Shown here: positions 37,498-46,508 of the stretch, one piece after another
How positions within the stretch are numbered: position 1 is the stretch's first letter
How the letters are laid out: each line of letters begins with the position of its first letter
Assembly: GCF_016863495.1 (NCBI RefSeq)
Contig: NZ_BOOZ01000006.1
Span: 1 to 64,000 of the forward strand
Reading direction: 5' to 3'
DNA from: Micromonospora andamanensis
GTDB lineage: Bacteria > Actinomycetota > Actinomycetes > Mycobacteriales > Micromonosporaceae
DNA length: 64,000 nucleotides
Notes under the pieces: generated by a model
The model's input: only the letters and a program-made list of their open reading frames with translations
Told to the model about the DNA's origin: nothing
Database searches by the model: none
Position numbers and translations under genes: made by a program

Positions 37498-38171
37498 TTG
37501 ATCCCCCCGTACGGGTGGAGGTGGGTCTGGGCCTTCATCCAGTTCTCGATCCGCAACTGCTCCTCGCGACCCTCGCGGACGGCCTTCGTCCACTCGGCCC
37601 GCCGGGCCTTGTCGCTGCGGTACGACGACGGCATCGAGCCGTACGGCACCACGGGCACGTCACCGCGCGCCTCGCGGGCGGCGAGCATCTTGCGGCCGTT
37701 CGGGCCGAGCGGCTCGTGGCCGATCTTCTCGCGCAGCTTGAGGATCGCGTCGATGAGCATCTCCGGCCGGGGCGGGCAGCCCGGAAGGTACATGTCGACA
37801 GGCACGACGTGGTCGACGCCCTGCACGATGGCGTAGTTGTTGAACATGCCGCCGCTGCTGGCGCAGACGCCCATGGAGAGCACCCAGCGGGGCTCGGCCA
37901 TCTGGTCGTAGATCTGGCGCAGCACCGGGGCCATCTTCTGGCTCACCCGGCCCGCGACGATCATCAGGTCGGCCTGCCGGGGCGAGGCCCGGAAGACCTC
38001 CATGCCCCAGCGGCCCATGTCGTAGTGCGGCCCACCGGCGGCCATCATCTCGATGGCGCAGCACGCCAGGCCGAAGGTGGCGCCCCAGACCGACGACTTG
38101 CGTGACCAGTTGACCAGCTTCTCCACCGAGGTGAGCAGGACTCCGGCGGGAAGTTTCTCCTCGATACCCAT
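37494..38171 (-). CDS. nuoB: NADH-quinone oxidoreductase subunit B
   Basis: A 225-residue subunit carrying cluster N2, the last iron-sulfur centre before quinone. The four Cys ligands are in [11 protein letters not shown] (tandem Cys, about 37-38), [14 protein letters not shown] and [12 protein letters not shown] 38171 is chosen because it gives the standard N-terminus [15 protein letters not shown]; the open frame upstream to 38246 overlaps nuoA's end and is not conserved-looking. The C-terminal tail (about 170-225) is basic and longer than in E. coli. Confidence 0.96.
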   Translation of the reverse strand: MGIEEKLPAGVLLTSVEKLVNWSRKSSVWGATFGLACCAIEMMAAGGPHYDMGRWGMEVFRASPRQADLMIVAGRVSQKMAPVLRQIYDQMAEPRWVLSMGVCASSGGMFNNYAIVQGVDHVVPVDMYLPGCPPRPEMLIDAILKLREKIGHEPLGPNGRKMLAAREARGDVPVVPYGSMPSSYRSDKARRAEWTKAVREGREEQLRIENWMKAQTHLHPYGGIK

Positions 38172-38184
38172 GGCCGTTCCTCCC

Positions 38185-38550
38185 TCAGTCCCAGTCCAGG
38201 CCGCCACGCCGCCACTCGTAGGCGTACGCGACGAAGACGGCACCAATGAACAACAACATGGCGACGAACCCGAAGACCGGCAGGATGTCGAACGAGACAG
38301 CCCACGGGTAGAGGAAGATCATCTCCACGTCGAAGACGATGAAGAGCATCGCCGTCAGGTAGAACTTGACCGGAAAGCGGCTGCCACCGATCGGCTGCGG
38401 GCTAGGCTCGATGCCACACTCGTAGGCTTCGAGCTTTGCCTTGTTGTAGCGGTGGGGGCCGGCGAACCGGGCAGCGGCTATCGAGAACAGCGCGAAACCC
38501 GCGGCGAGGGCGAACAGCCCGATGATGGGTACGTAAGGCGAGAGCGACAT
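38185..38550 (-). CDS. nuoA: NADH-quinone oxidoreductase subunit A
   Basis: A 121-residue three-helix membrane subunit and first gene of the nuo operon. The family block [42 protein letters not shown] is complete, including the Cys in the loop that moves during turnover and the membrane Asp/Glu. ATG 38550 has AGGAGAAG 5-6 nt upstream. The operon promoter must lie within 38551-38658. Confidence 0.96.
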   Translation of the reverse strand: MSLSPYVPIIGLFALAAGFALFSIAAARFAGPHRYNKAKLEAYECGIEPSPQPIGGSRFPVKFYLTAMLFIVFDVEMIFLYPWAVSFDILPVFGFVAMLLFIGAVFVAYAYEWRRGGLDWD

Positions 38551-38658
38551 TTCTTCTCCTGCTCGTCCTTCCCTGCCCTCGGTGGTTGGCGAAATTCACA
38601 CTATTCACATCCCACCCCGCGCCCTCCGGCGGGGGTGGACCTTGCCTGTTCCGCGCCC

Positions 38659-39933
38659 CTACACGGCGGGCGCGACCCGGGTCATCGCATTGATGACCCG
38701 GTCCATCGCGTCACCGCCTCGCGGGTCGGTGAGGTTGGCCAGCAGCTTGAGCACGAAGCGCATGAGCGTCGGGTGGGGCATGCCGTGCTTCGTCGCGACG
38801 CGCATGACCTCCGGCCGGCCGATCAGCTTCACGAAGATCCCCCCCAGCCGGTAGTAGCCACCGAACCGGGTCTTCAGCTCCTGCGGGTACGCCATCAGGG
38901 CCCGCTCCCGCTCGATGCCGGCCGGCCGGGCGAGCGCCTGGACCGCGACCTCCGCGGCCAGTTCGCCGGACTCCATCGCGTACGCGATGCCCTCGCCGTT
39001 GAACGGGTTGACCATGCCGCCGGAGTCGCCGACGAGCATGACCCCCCGGGTGTAGTGCGGCACCCGGTTGAAGCCCATCGGCAGGGCGGCGCCGAGGATC
39101 GACCCCTCGGCGTTCGTCTCGTCGGTCATGCCCCACTCCGGTGGCGTGTTGGCCAGCCAGTCGGTGAGCAGCCGCCGGTAGTTCGTCTTGCCGAACGCCG
39201 AGGACGAGTTGAGGATGCCGAGCCCGACGTTGACCCGGCCGTCACCCAGGCCGAAGATCCAGCCGTACCCGGGCAGCAGTTCGTTCGTGCCCTTGGCCCG
39301 CAGTTCCAGCCAGGACTCCAGGTAGTCGTCGTCGTGGCGGGCCTCGGAACGGTAGTAGCGCCGGACGGCGACACCGATCGGGCGGTCCTCCCGCTTGGCC
39401 AGCCCGAGGGCGAGCGGGAACCGGCCCGAGACGCCGTCGGCGGCCACCACCAGCGGGGCGTGGAAGCTGACGGGCGCCTTGTCCGGCCCGTCCTCCCCCT
39501 GCACCCCGATCACCCGGCCGTCGCCGTCCAGCACCGGGCCGATCACGTTCACGCTGGTACGCAGCTTGGCCCCGGCGGACACCGCGCGCTGGGCGAGCAG
39601 GTCGTCGAAGTCGAGTCGGGTGCGCACCAGGCCGTAGTTCGGGAAGCTGGCCAGATCCGGCCAGTCCAGCTCCAGTCGCACGCCGCCACCGATCACCCGC
39701 AGGCCACGGTTGTGCAGCCAGCCGGCCTCGGGGGACGTGTCCACACCCATCCGGATCAGCTGCCGCACCGCGCGCGGGGTCAGCCCGTCGCCGCAGACCT
39801 TCTCCCGGGGAAACTCGGTCTTCTCCAGCAGCAGCACGCGTACGCCGTGCCGAGCCAGGTGGTACGCGGTCGCCGAACCACCGGGACCGGCGCCCACGAC
39901 GATCACGTCGGCGTCGTTCTCCACCGCGGTCAT
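38659..39933 (-). CDS. Geranylgeranyl-reductase-family FAD oxidoreductase (probable menaquinone side-chain reductase)
   Basis: A 424-residue flavoprotein. The N-terminal FAD-binding site is DVIVVGAGPGGSATAYHLARHG (GxGxxG, about 10-15), followed by the family motif FPREKVCGDGLTPRA; the second FAD contact is GVMLVGDSGGMVNPFNGEGIAYAMESG (about 290). Relatives reduce isoprenoid double bonds; in mycobacteria the homologue MenJ saturates one unit of menaquinone-9. Its place between nuoA and the menaquinone methyltransferase supports a role in partial saturation of the menaquinone tail. An iron-box-like site lies about 85 bp upstream of the start. Confidence 0.9.
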   Translation of the reverse strand: MTAVENDADVIVVGAGPGGSATAYHLARHGVRVLLLEKTEFPREKVCGDGLTPRAVRQLIRMGVDTSPEAGWLHNRGLRVIGGGVRLELDWPDLASFPNYGLVRTRLDFDDLLAQRAVSAGAKLRTSVNVIGPVLDGDGRVIGVQGEDGPDKAPVSFHAPLVVAADGVSGRFPLALGLAKREDRPIGVAVRRYYRSEARHDDDYLESWLELRAKGTNELLPGYGWIFGLGDGRVNVGLGILNSSSAFGKTNYRRLLTDWLANTPPEWGMTDETNAEGSILGAALPMGFNRVPHYTRGVMLVGDSGGMVNPFNGEGIAYAMESGELAAEVAVQALARPAGIERERALMAYPQELKTRFGGYYRLGGIFVKLIGRPEVMRVATKHGMPHPTLMRFVLKLLANLTDPRGGDAMDRVINAMTRVAPAV

Positions 39934-40017
39934 TAGCGCCTCCTCCCCGCCCTGCTCGTGAAATGCTTCACAAGCCAGCCGGGACGAGTCTATGACCGAC
40001 GCCGTAAGCTCGCCTTG

Positions 40018-40036
40018 TTAGGTTGGCCTAACCTGC
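40018..40036. promoter_or_regulatory. Iron-box-like operator (DmdR/IdeR type)
   Basis: TTAGGTTGGCCTAACCTGC matches 15 of 19 positions of the DmdR/IdeR iron-box consensus (TTAGGTTAGGCTAACCTAA) as I recall it, and contains the perfect dyad GTTAGG-N4-CCTAAC. It is upstream of the reductase gene that starts at 39933 on the minus strand. Confidence 0.65.
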
Positions 40037-40065
40037 GGGAAACGATTCCTGACCGACCTGTCGCT

Positions 40066-40275
40066 TCAGCGGCGGGTCGGGCCCGCGCCGTCCAGGCCGG
40101 CCCGGATGGTTTCCGGCAACTGCTCGCGCAGGGTGCCACCAGCGGCCCGGTCCAGGGCCGCGAGCACCTCGGTCACCACCTGGCGGACGTCGGCGGGATC
40201 CGCGCCGGCCAGCTCGCGGAGTTGGTCGACCAGCTCCGCGGCATCACCTGTGGCCACGTTTCTCGGATCCGTCAT
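40066..40275 (-). CDS. Small hypothetical protein, 69 aa
   Basis: A short soluble protein with no recognised family. It is helical in character, with amphipathic segments (AELVDQLRELAGADPADVRQVVTEVLAALD), and acidic with a basic C-terminus (GAGPTRR). It lies between the menaquinone methyltransferase gene and the reductase gene in the same orientation, 51 bp after the former, so it may be co-transcribed. Codon positions show the strong third-position GC of a real gene, but the length makes the call tentative. Confidence 0.55.
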   Translation of the reverse strand: MTDPRNVATGDAAELVDQLRELAGADPADVRQVVTEVLAALDRAAGGTLREQLPETIRAGLDGAGPTRR

Positions 40276-40326
40276 GCCGGCCAGCGTACGCCCACAATGG
40301 CGTCAGATCGTGATATTGGTGCGAAT

Positions 40327-41043
40327 TCAGGCATCCATCCGAATTGCCCGGTGCAGCGCCACCACTCCGCCAGTCAGGTTGCGCCACGCCACCGACCGCC
40401 AACCGGCCGCCCTCACCCGTTCTGCCAGGGCCGCCTGGTCCGGCCAGGCACGGATCGACTCGGCGAGGTAGACGTAGGCGTCCGGGTTGCTGGAGACCGT
40501 CCGAGCCACGGCCGGCAGCGAGCGCATCAGGTACGACAGATAGACGGTGCGGAACGCGGGATTGACCGGAGTGCTGAACTCACAGATCACCAGCCGGCCA
40601 CCCGGACGGGTCACCCGGGCAAGTTCCCGCAGCGCCGCGTCGGTGTCGTTGACGTTGCGCAACGCGAAGGAGATGGTCACCGCGTCGAAGCTGGCGTCGG
40701 CGAAGGGCAGCCGCAGGGCGTCGCCGGCCAGCAACGGCACCTGCGGGCGGGTGCGCTTGCCGGCGTACAACATGCCCAGGGACAGGTCGGCACCGACCGC
40801 GTACGCCCCGGAGTGGGCGAGTTCCTCGGTGGAGACACCGGTGCCCGCACCGACATCCAGCACCCGGTCGCCCGGCCGCAGGTCGAGCGCGGCTCGGGTG
40901 GCCCGCCGCCAGAACCGGTCCCGCCCAAAGGAGAGGACGGTGTTGGTCAGGTCGTAACGGGCCGCGACACCGTCGAACATCGCGGCGACCTCGTGCGGCT
41001 GCTTGTCCAGACTGGCGCGCTGGCCCTGCGGGGTACGGCTCAC
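40327..41043 (-). CDS. menG: Demethylmenaquinone methyltransferase
   Basis: A 238-residue SAM-dependent C-methyltransferase of the UbiE/MenG family that adds the ring methyl group in the last step of menaquinone synthesis. Motif I is [15 protein letters not shown] (about 62-76), followed by the family markers [10 protein letters not shown] (about 26), [36 protein letters not shown] and the C-terminal [17 protein letters not shown]. It is compatible with either menaquinone pathway and fits the futalosine genes elsewhere in the window. Confidence 0.94.
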   Translation of the reverse strand: MSRTPQGQRASLDKQPHEVAAMFDGVAARYDLTNTVLSFGRDRFWRRATRAALDLRPGDRVLDVGAGTGVSTEELAHSGAYAVGADLSLGMLYAGKRTRPQVPLLAGDALRLPFADASFDAVTISFALRNVNDTDAALRELARVTRPGGRLVICEFSTPVNPAFRTVYLSYLMRSLPAVARTVSSNPDAYVYLAESIRAWPDQAALAERVRAAGWRSVAWRNLTGGVVALHRAIRMDA

Positions 41044-41096
41044 CCCTTCACTCTGCCAGCCTGGTCACCGACCGCCCGGGCCGGGTCGAGACGACA

Positions 41097-41134
41097 CAGT
41101 GAGGGCGGGATGGTCACCCATCCCGCCCTCACTG
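41097..41134 (-). terminator. Strong hairpin terminator after the LPVTG protein gene
   Basis: Perfect 17-bp inverted repeat with a TCAC loop (arms 41097-41113 and 41118-41134), 46 bp beyond the stop of the minus-strand gene at 41181. Confidence 0.88.
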
Positions 41135-41180
41135 CCGTGCGTTATGTGAACGGCCCGCGCGGGCCGATAGAGGACGAACC

Positions 41181-42365
41181 TCAGGCGTTCGTCTTCTCGT
41201 CACCCGGGGTCACCAGGACCACCCGGCGACGGCGGGCAACCAGGAACATGGCCACACCGGCGGCGAGCACACCCGCGCCGACGCCACCGATCACGCCGAC
41301 CTGCACACCGGTGACCGGCAGGTCACCGCCACCGCCGCCGCCACCGTTGGTGGCAGTGACCACCACGGCGAAGTCGTCGGAGTTGTCGGTCGGGTCGATG
41401 TCGGCGAACTCCGACTCCTTGATCTCGCGCACCTCGGCCTTGCCGAACCCGGGCTTGGTGGCCTGCTGGCTGATCCGGGCATCCGGCGACAGCGCACCGA
41501 ACGCCTCGGCCGCCAGCGAGCCGCCGGTCAGGGTGACCGGCGCCTCGACGCCCTTGCCCACCTCGACGGCCAGCGGAACGATCAGCACCGTGTCCCGCTC
41601 CAGCAGGAAGGTGTCGTCCTCGCAGACCGCGCCGCGCTTGTCGGAGCTGATCTCGCAACCCTCGATCGGGAGGAAGGTCACGCCCTTCGGCAGCTGGTAG
41701 GTCAGCTTGATGCCCTGGGCGGTCAGGTCACCCTGGTTGGCGATCTCGCTCCAGAGCAGGGCGGTGTCACCCGGCCGCACCGGGCCGTCCTCCTCGAAGG
41801 TGTCCAGGTCGACACGGGTCTTCACGTCGGGGACGATGACCCCCAGGTCGACACCGCTCTCCGGGGTCAACTCGACGTCGACGTCGACGCTGTTGTTGCT
41901 CTCGTCGGTGTCGTCAGGCGACTCGATGCTGATCGTCACCGGGGCGGTGTACGGGCCGGTGACGCCCTCGGCCGCCTTGAACAGGACGATCGGCACCTCG
42001 GTCGTCTGCCCCGGGCCGGGGATCTCCTTCTTGTCGAGCTCGCAGACCCACAGCTCGGGCTTGGTATCGCCGGTGACGTCACAGCCGCCCTCGGTGTACG
42101 CGCCCACCACGAGCTTGGTGTCGTCCACCTTGGAGGTGTCGACCTTGACGAGCAGCTTGGTCGGCGTGCCCTCGCCCTGGTTGGCGATCTTGGCCCAGCC
42201 GACCTTGCCCTCGACGCCGTCGGTGGTGCGGGTGCCGGCGGCGGTGAGGGCCAGGTCCGTCTCGGTGCCAGCGGCGTAGGCCGGCGCACCAAGGGCGGTG
42301 AAGGCGCCCGAGGCGAGCAGCGCGGCCGTGGCCAGGCTGGCAGCCCGGCGGGTTCGGAAGATCAT
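41181..42365 (-). CDS. LPXTG-type cell-wall-anchored surface protein
   Basis: A 394-residue exported protein. It has an N-terminal Sec signal (RTRRAASLATAALLASGAFTALGAPAYA, about 5-32), a long acidic beta-rich ectodomain that looks like two repeats of a DUF11/CARDB-like immunoglobulin fold (about 40-165 and 175-330; each includes the phrase IANQGxxT), a Gly linker, and a C-terminal sorting signal: LPVTG, a hydrophobic helix and the tail RRRR. A class of sortase should cleave between Thr and Gly and link it to peptidoglycan. Four Cys residues in the ectodomain probably form disulfides. No binding target can be inferred. Confidence 0.87.
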   Translation of the reverse strand: MIFRTRRAASLATAALLASGAFTALGAPAYAAGTETDLALTAAGTRTTDGVEGKVGWAKIANQGEGTPTKLLVKVDTSKVDDTKLVVGAYTEGGCDVTGDTKPELWVCELDKKEIPGPGQTTEVPIVLFKAAEGVTGPYTAPVTISIESPDDTDESNNSVDVDVELTPESGVDLGVIVPDVKTRVDLDTFEEDGPVRPGDTALLWSEIANQGDLTAQGIKLTYQLPKGVTFLPIEGCEISSDKRGAVCEDDTFLLERDTVLIVPLAVEVGKGVEAPVTLTGGSLAAEAFGALSPDARISQQATKPGFGKAEVREIKESEFADIDPTDNSDDFAVVVTATNGGGGGGGDLPVTGVQVGVIGGVGAGVLAAGVAMFLVARRRRVVLVTPGDEKTNA

Positions 42366-42839
42366 GTGATGGTCTCCCCCGTGGGGTGAATGAAAACGTA
42401 CGGGCGGGGACGTTAGCGGTCAGCGATCACCCGCGCCACCCTGCTTCACACCCGTCACAAGCTGCTCAGCTAATGGCAACTTAAGGATTGTCCGGATTGA
42501 TGGGCCTTGCTACCTGGTCGCGCCCTGCCACCCGGCCAGGGCGGCCCGACGCTTCGAACCGGATGGATGATCCACCCGAGCCGTTCGGTTGACAACCGAC
42601 CGAGCCATCACTGTGACACAACGCCCGAGTCACAGTGACCCATAGTGATCTCTCACCGTTCTTACCCCACCCAACGTTGCCGCCCGCCGACAGCCACTGG
42701 GGCGGCCCGAGATGCCGCAAGTCGCGCCATCCCCTCGACCGGAAGGGCCAAGATGCCGCAACTCGCGCTCGCGGCGGCGAGGTCGGGCGGTCCCGGTGGC
42801 CGGCCGGCGTCAGTTTCGCTGGTCGGGGCCGGGCGTAGG
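42366..42839. other. Gene-free interval with a dyad and a direct repeat
   Basis: No convincing gene in these 474 bp; the open frames here lack coding character. It holds the 5' region of the surface-protein gene and the 3' side of mqnC. A perfect 10-bp dyad, TCACTGTGAC (42608-42617) with GTCACAGTGA (42629-42638), could be an operator or hairpin. A direct repeat AGATGCCGCAA[GC]TCGCGC lies at 42710-42727 and 42751-42768. Confidence 0.6.
42710..42768. repeat. 18-nt direct repeat, two units
   Basis: AGATGCCGCAAGTCGCGC at 42710-42727 and AGATGCCGCAACTCGCGC at 42751-42768 differ at one position and start 41 nt apart. The spacing is not a codon multiple, so this is not a coding repeat. It may be a remnant of a dispersed intergenic element. 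Confidence 0.7.
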
Positions 42840-44030
42840 TCAGCTTGCCTCGACCAGGGGCAGCGAGCGGCCGGCACCGCCGCCGGGCAGGGCGATCGAC
42901 GAGAAATGCGAGACCACCCGGTCGTCGCTCGGGTCGTCGTCGGGCGTGTGGTGCACGGCCAGTCTGTTGTAGAGCGTGTCGCGCTGGGCGGGAATCCGGT
43001 CTGCGGAACGGATCATGCCGATCAGCTCGTGCAGGTTGGACCGGTGCCGGGCACCCGCCGAGGAGATGACGTTCTCTTCCAGCATGATCGAGCCGAGGTC
43101 ATCCACACCCATGTGCAGCGCCAGCTGACCGACGTCCTTGCCGGTGGTCAGCCAGGACGCCTGCAGGTGCGGCACGGTCTCGAAGAACAGCCGGGCCACC
43201 GCCACCAGCCGCAGGTACTCCAGGGTCGTCGCCTGGGTGCGGCCCTTGAGGTGGTTGTTCTCCGGCTGGTACGTCCACGGGATGAAGGCCCGGAAGCCCT
43301 GGGTACGGTCCTGCACGTCGCGGATCATCCGCAGGTGCTCGATCCGCTCGGCGGCCGTCTCGCCGGTCCCCATCATCATCGTCGCGGTCGACTCGACGCC
43401 CTGCCGGTGCGCCAGCTCCATGACCTCCAGCCAGCGCTCGCCCGACTCCTTCAGCGGCGCGATCGCCTTGCGGGGTCGCTCCGGCAGCATCTCAGCGCCC
43501 GCACCGGCGATCGAGTCGAGCCCGGCGGCCTTGATCCGGGCGATCGCCTCGTCCAGGCTCACCCCGGAGACCTTCGCCATGTGCAGGATCTCGCTCGGCC
43601 CGATCGAGTGGATCGCGAGCTGCGGGTACGCCTTCTTGACCGAGGAGAACAACTCCTCGTAGTACTCCACGCCGTAGTCCGGGTGGTGGCCACCCTGGAG
43701 CATGACCTGCGTGGCACCCAGCTCGACCGCCTCGCCGCAGCGGCGCAGGATCTCCTCGGTCGGGTGGGTCCACCCTTCCTTGTGCTTCGGCGCCCGGTAG
43801 AAGGCACAGAACTTGCACGCCGTCACGCAGACGTTCGTGTAGTTGATGTTGCGATCGATCAGGTACGTGACGATGTTGTCCGGGTACCGCCGCCGACGGA
43901 CCGCATCCGCCGCCTCGCCGAGGGCATGGAAGGGGGCGTCGGTGTAGAGCAGCAGAGCTTCCTCGGGCGTGATCCGCCCACCGTCGGCACCACGCTGCAG
44001 GATGTCGTCGATCTCCCGGTTCACCGTCAC
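42840..44030 (-). CDS. mqnC: Cyclic dehypoxanthinyl futalosine synthase (MqnC)
   Basis: A 396-residue radical SAM enzyme of the futalosine menaquinone pathway, converting dehypoxanthine futalosine into its cyclic form. The [4Fe-4S] motif is CVTACKFCAFYR (C-x3-C-x2-C, about 70-77). The C-terminal half has the CofH/MqnC family pattern (IPWTYQPENNHLKG, LQASWLTTGKDVGQLALHMGVDDLGS and ENVISSAGA). The absence of a CofG domain and the strong match to the MqnC pattern separate it from F420 synthesis enzymes. It lies between the LPVTG gene and the paa operon. Confidence 0.93.
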   Translation of the reverse strand: MTVNREIDDILQRGADGGRITPEEALLLYTDAPFHALGEAADAVRRRRYPDNIVTYLIDRNINYTNVCVTACKFCAFYRAPKHKEGWTHPTEEILRRCGEAVELGATQVMLQGGHHPDYGVEYYEELFSSVKKAYPQLAIHSIGPSEILHMAKVSGVSLDEAIARIKAAGLDSIAGAGAEMLPERPRKAIAPLKESGERWLEVMELAHRQGVESTATMMMGTGETAAERIEHLRMIRDVQDRTQGFRAFIPWTYQPENNHLKGRTQATTLEYLRLVAVARLFFETVPHLQASWLTTGKDVGQLALHMGVDDLGSIMLEENVISSAGARHRSNLHELIGMIRSADRIPAQRDTLYNRLAVHHTPDDDPSDDRVVSHFSSIALPGGGAGRSLPLVEAS

Positions 44031-44168
44031 GTCCCCGAGGGTACGCCGACCTGCCGCTCAGCTCTCAGGGGCGCACCTGACCTGTGATCCATACCCTGAA
44101 GTCTGCGCCCGCCTGCTGGGCCAGGATCTCCGCCGTTGCCAGGTGGATGGCATCGAGGCGCAGCAGCG

Positions 44169-45296
44169 TCACGCGTCGTAGTCGACGGAGAGGGTGTCGG
44201 TGAGCGGGCTGGACTGGCAGGTCAGCACGTAACCGGCGGCCACCTCGTCGGGCTCCAGGGCGTAGTTGCGGGCCATCTCCACCTCACCGGAGACGACCTT
44301 GGCCCGGCAGGTCGAGCAGACCCCGCCCTTGCAGGCGTACGGCAACTCGCCGCGGACCTTCAGCGCCGCGTCCAGCACGCGTTCGTCGCGGCGCATGGTG
44401 AAGCTCGACGAGCGTCCGTCGAGCATGATCGTCACATCGGTACCGCCGGACGCGTCGTCCGTCCGGCGCACCGGCTCGGGCGGCGCGTCGACGTGGAACA
44501 GCTCGGTGTGCACCGCCGACTCCGCGACACCCCGCGCGGTCAGCACCGCACGAGCGTCCACCACCAGCCCGTACGGGCCGCAGAGGAACCACTCCTCGAT
44601 CGCCTCACCGGGGACGATGGTCTCCAGCAGCCGACCCAGCCGCTCCGCGTCGATCCGTCCCGACAGCAGCGGCGAATCGCCCTGTTCGCGGGAGAGCACA
44701 TGCACCAGGTGCAGCCGGGTCGGGTAGCGGTCCTTCAGGTCGGCCAGTTCCTCGGCGAACATCACGCTGCCGGCCGTGCGGTTGCCGTACACAAGCGTGA
44801 AGGTGCTTGCCGGCTCGACGGCCAGCGCGGTGGCGACAAGCGACAGCACCGGGGTGATGCCCGAGCCGGCGACCACCGCGCCGTAGCGACGCGCGCGCTC
44901 TGCCGCGAAGGCCGTGGTGAAGTGCCCCAACGGCGGCAGCACCTCGATGGTGTCGCCGTGCCGCAACGCCCCGCAGGCGTAGCTGGAGAAGGCCCCGCCC
45001 GGGATCTCCCGCACGCCGATCCGCAACCGTCCGTGCCGCGCCAGCTCCACCGGGGTGGAGCAGATCGAGTACGAGCGACGGACGTCCCCGCCGCCATCAC
45101 TCTCCGCCGCACCGGCGGCGGCCGGCAGGCGTACGGTCAAGTGCTGGCCGGCGCGGAAGGCGAAGGCGTCGCGCAGTTCCTCGGGCACCGCGAAGGTGAT
45201 CGCGACGGCGTCGACGGTGAGCCGGTCCACGGCGACGACGGGCAACGGGTGGAACACCGGCCGGCGGCGGGCCGGGCGGGTGATGGTGACAGTCAC
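44169..45296 (-). CDS. paaE: Phenylacetyl-CoA epoxidase reductase subunit
   Basis: A 375-residue electron-transfer subunit that moves electrons from NADPH through FAD and a [2Fe-2S] cluster to the di-iron oxygenase. The FAD domain carries RSYSICSTP (about 97) and the NAD(P) domain GSGITPVLSLVAT and VYGNRT (about 145-180). The C-terminal plant-type ferredoxin domain has CKGGVCSTC (C-x4-C-x2-C, about 322) and a later CQSS. GTG 45296 overlaps the paaD stop by 4 nt. It is the last gene of paaABCDE. Confidence 0.95.
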   Translation of the reverse strand: MTVTITRPARRRPVFHPLPVVAVDRLTVDAVAITFAVPEELRDAFAFRAGQHLTVRLPAAAGAAESDGGGDVRRSYSICSTPVELARHGRLRIGVREIPGGAFSSYACGALRHGDTIEVLPPLGHFTTAFAAERARRYGAVVAGSGITPVLSLVATALAVEPASTFTLVYGNRTAGSVMFAEELADLKDRYPTRLHLVHVLSREQGDSPLLSGRIDAERLGRLLETIVPGEAIEEWFLCGPYGLVVDARAVLTARGVAESAVHTELFHVDAPPEPVRRTDDASGGTDVTIMLDGRSSSFTMRRDERVLDAALKVRGELPYACKGGVCSTCRAKVVSGEVEMARNYALEPDEVAAGYVLTCQSSPLTDTLSVDYDA

Positions 45297-45769
45297 AGGG
45301 CCTTCACATGGTCGAAGGGTTCGGAGCAGGAGCGGCACCGCCACAGCGCCTTGCACGCGGTGGAGCCGAAGCGGCTGAGCTGCTCGGTCTCCGGCGATCC
45401 GCAGCGGGGACAGCGCACCGCCAGGGTGAGCGGGACGACGCCGTCACGCCGGACCGGGGCGGGCGGGGCGATGCCGGCGGCGGCCAGCATGGCCCGCCCG
45501 ACATCGCTTATCCAGTCGGTGCTCCAGGCCGGGCTGTGCACCGTACGGACCTCGGCGTCCGGGTGACCGGCGGCGGCCAGGGCACGCCGGATATCGGCCC
45601 GGATGACATCCATCGCGGGGCAGCCGGTGTAGGTGGGGGTGATCGTCACCACCACCCGGCCGGTGGCCGGATCCTCCTGCACCGACCGGAGGATGCCGAG
45701 GTCGTCGATGGTGACCACCCGGATCTCCGGATCCACCACCGCCGCCACGGCCTGCCGTGCCCTGCTCAT
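45293..45769 (-). CDS. paaD: Phenylacetyl-CoA epoxidase assembly protein PaaD
   Basis: A 158-residue protein with an N-terminal DUF59/MIP18-like domain (VDPEIRVVTIDDLGILRSV and TYTGCPAMDVI, about 12-75) and a C-terminal zinc ribbon with two Cys pairs (VRCPRCGSPETE and WRCRSCSEPF). PaaD-type proteins act in maturation of iron-sulfur or di-iron centres rather than catalysis. It starts 4 bp after the paaC stop and overlaps paaE by 4 nt. Confidence 0.93.
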   Translation of the reverse strand: MSRARQAVAAVVDPEIRVVTIDDLGILRSVQEDPATGRVVVTITPTYTGCPAMDVIRADIRRALAAAGHPDAEVRTVHSPAWSTDWISDVGRAMLAAAGIAPPAPVRRDGVVPLTLAVRCPRCGSPETEQLSRFGSTACKALWRCRSCSEPFDHVKAL

Positions 45770-45773
45770 CGGT

Positions 45774-46499
45774 TCACCAGCGGGCCCCGGGATGGGCGCG
45801 ATGCAGCACCTGCATCTCCGCCAGCAGGTACGACAGATGTTCGGTGTGCACCCCGTCCCGCCCTCCGACAGGCGTCCAGCCGACCTCCGGCACGGTGAGT
45901 GTCGCCTCGGCCAGCACGGCGCTCACCGTGTGGTCGAAGTCGGACCGCAGCGTCGCAGGGTCGACAGGAGCTTCCGGCCAGGCCGCGAACAGTTCGTCGG
46001 CGTACGGCCAGATCTGGTCGACGCCGGCCTGCATCCGCCGGTGCGACTCCTCGGTCCCGTCGCCCAACCGCTTCACCCACAGCGCGGCATGGTCCAGGTG
46101 GTACGCGGACTCCTTGCGGGCCTTGCCGCCGATGGCGGCCAGCCGCTCGTCCGGACAGTCGGCCAGGGCTGTGTAGAGCGGCACCTGGTAGGCCGACAGC
46201 ACGAGCAGCTTCGCCATGGTCACCGCGAAGTCGTCGTTCGGCAGCTCTACCAGCAGGCAGTTGCGGAACTCCCGGTCGTCGCGCAGGAAGGCCAACGCGT
46301 CCTCGTCCCGGCCGGCACCCTCCAGCTCGCCCGCGTACGACAGCAGGAGGCGGGCGGCACCGAGCTGGTCCAGGGCGATGTTGGCCAGCGCGATGTCCTC
46401 CTCCATCTCCGGCGCCCGGGTGGTCCACTCGGCCAGCCGTTGCGCCGCGACCAGTGCGTCGTCGCCGAGAGCGAGAGTGAAGGCGAAGGGACCGTTCAC
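45774..46499 (-). CDS. paaC: Phenylacetyl-CoA epoxidase structural subunit PaaC
   Basis: A 241-residue ferritin-fold subunit that pairs with PaaA. It is helical throughout, with LGDDALVAAQRLAEWTTRAPEMEEDIALANIALDQLG near the start and YHLDHAALWVKRLGDGTEESHRRMQ in the third helix. PaaC supports substrate binding rather than iron catalysis. The GTG at 46499 follows AAGG provided by the end of the junction repeat at 46509-46558. Confidence 0.94.
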   Translation of the reverse strand: MNGPFAFTLALGDDALVAAQRLAEWTTRAPEMEEDIALANIALDQLGAARLLLSYAGELEGAGRDEDALAFLRDDREFRNCLLVELPNDDFAVTMAKLLVLSAYQVPLYTALADCPDERLAAIGGKARKESAYHLDHAALWVKRLGDGTEESHRRMQAGVDQIWPYADELFAAWPEAPVDPATLRSDFDHTVSAVLAEATLTVPEVGWTPVGGRDGVHTEHLSYLLAEMQVLHRAHPGARW

Positions 46500-46508
46500 A
46501 GGGTTTCC

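Noticed and set aside
42481..42720. A 79-codon minus-strand frame in the intergenic region
   Set aside because: No RBS, no hydrophobic pattern, and it overlaps the dyad; not credible as a gene.
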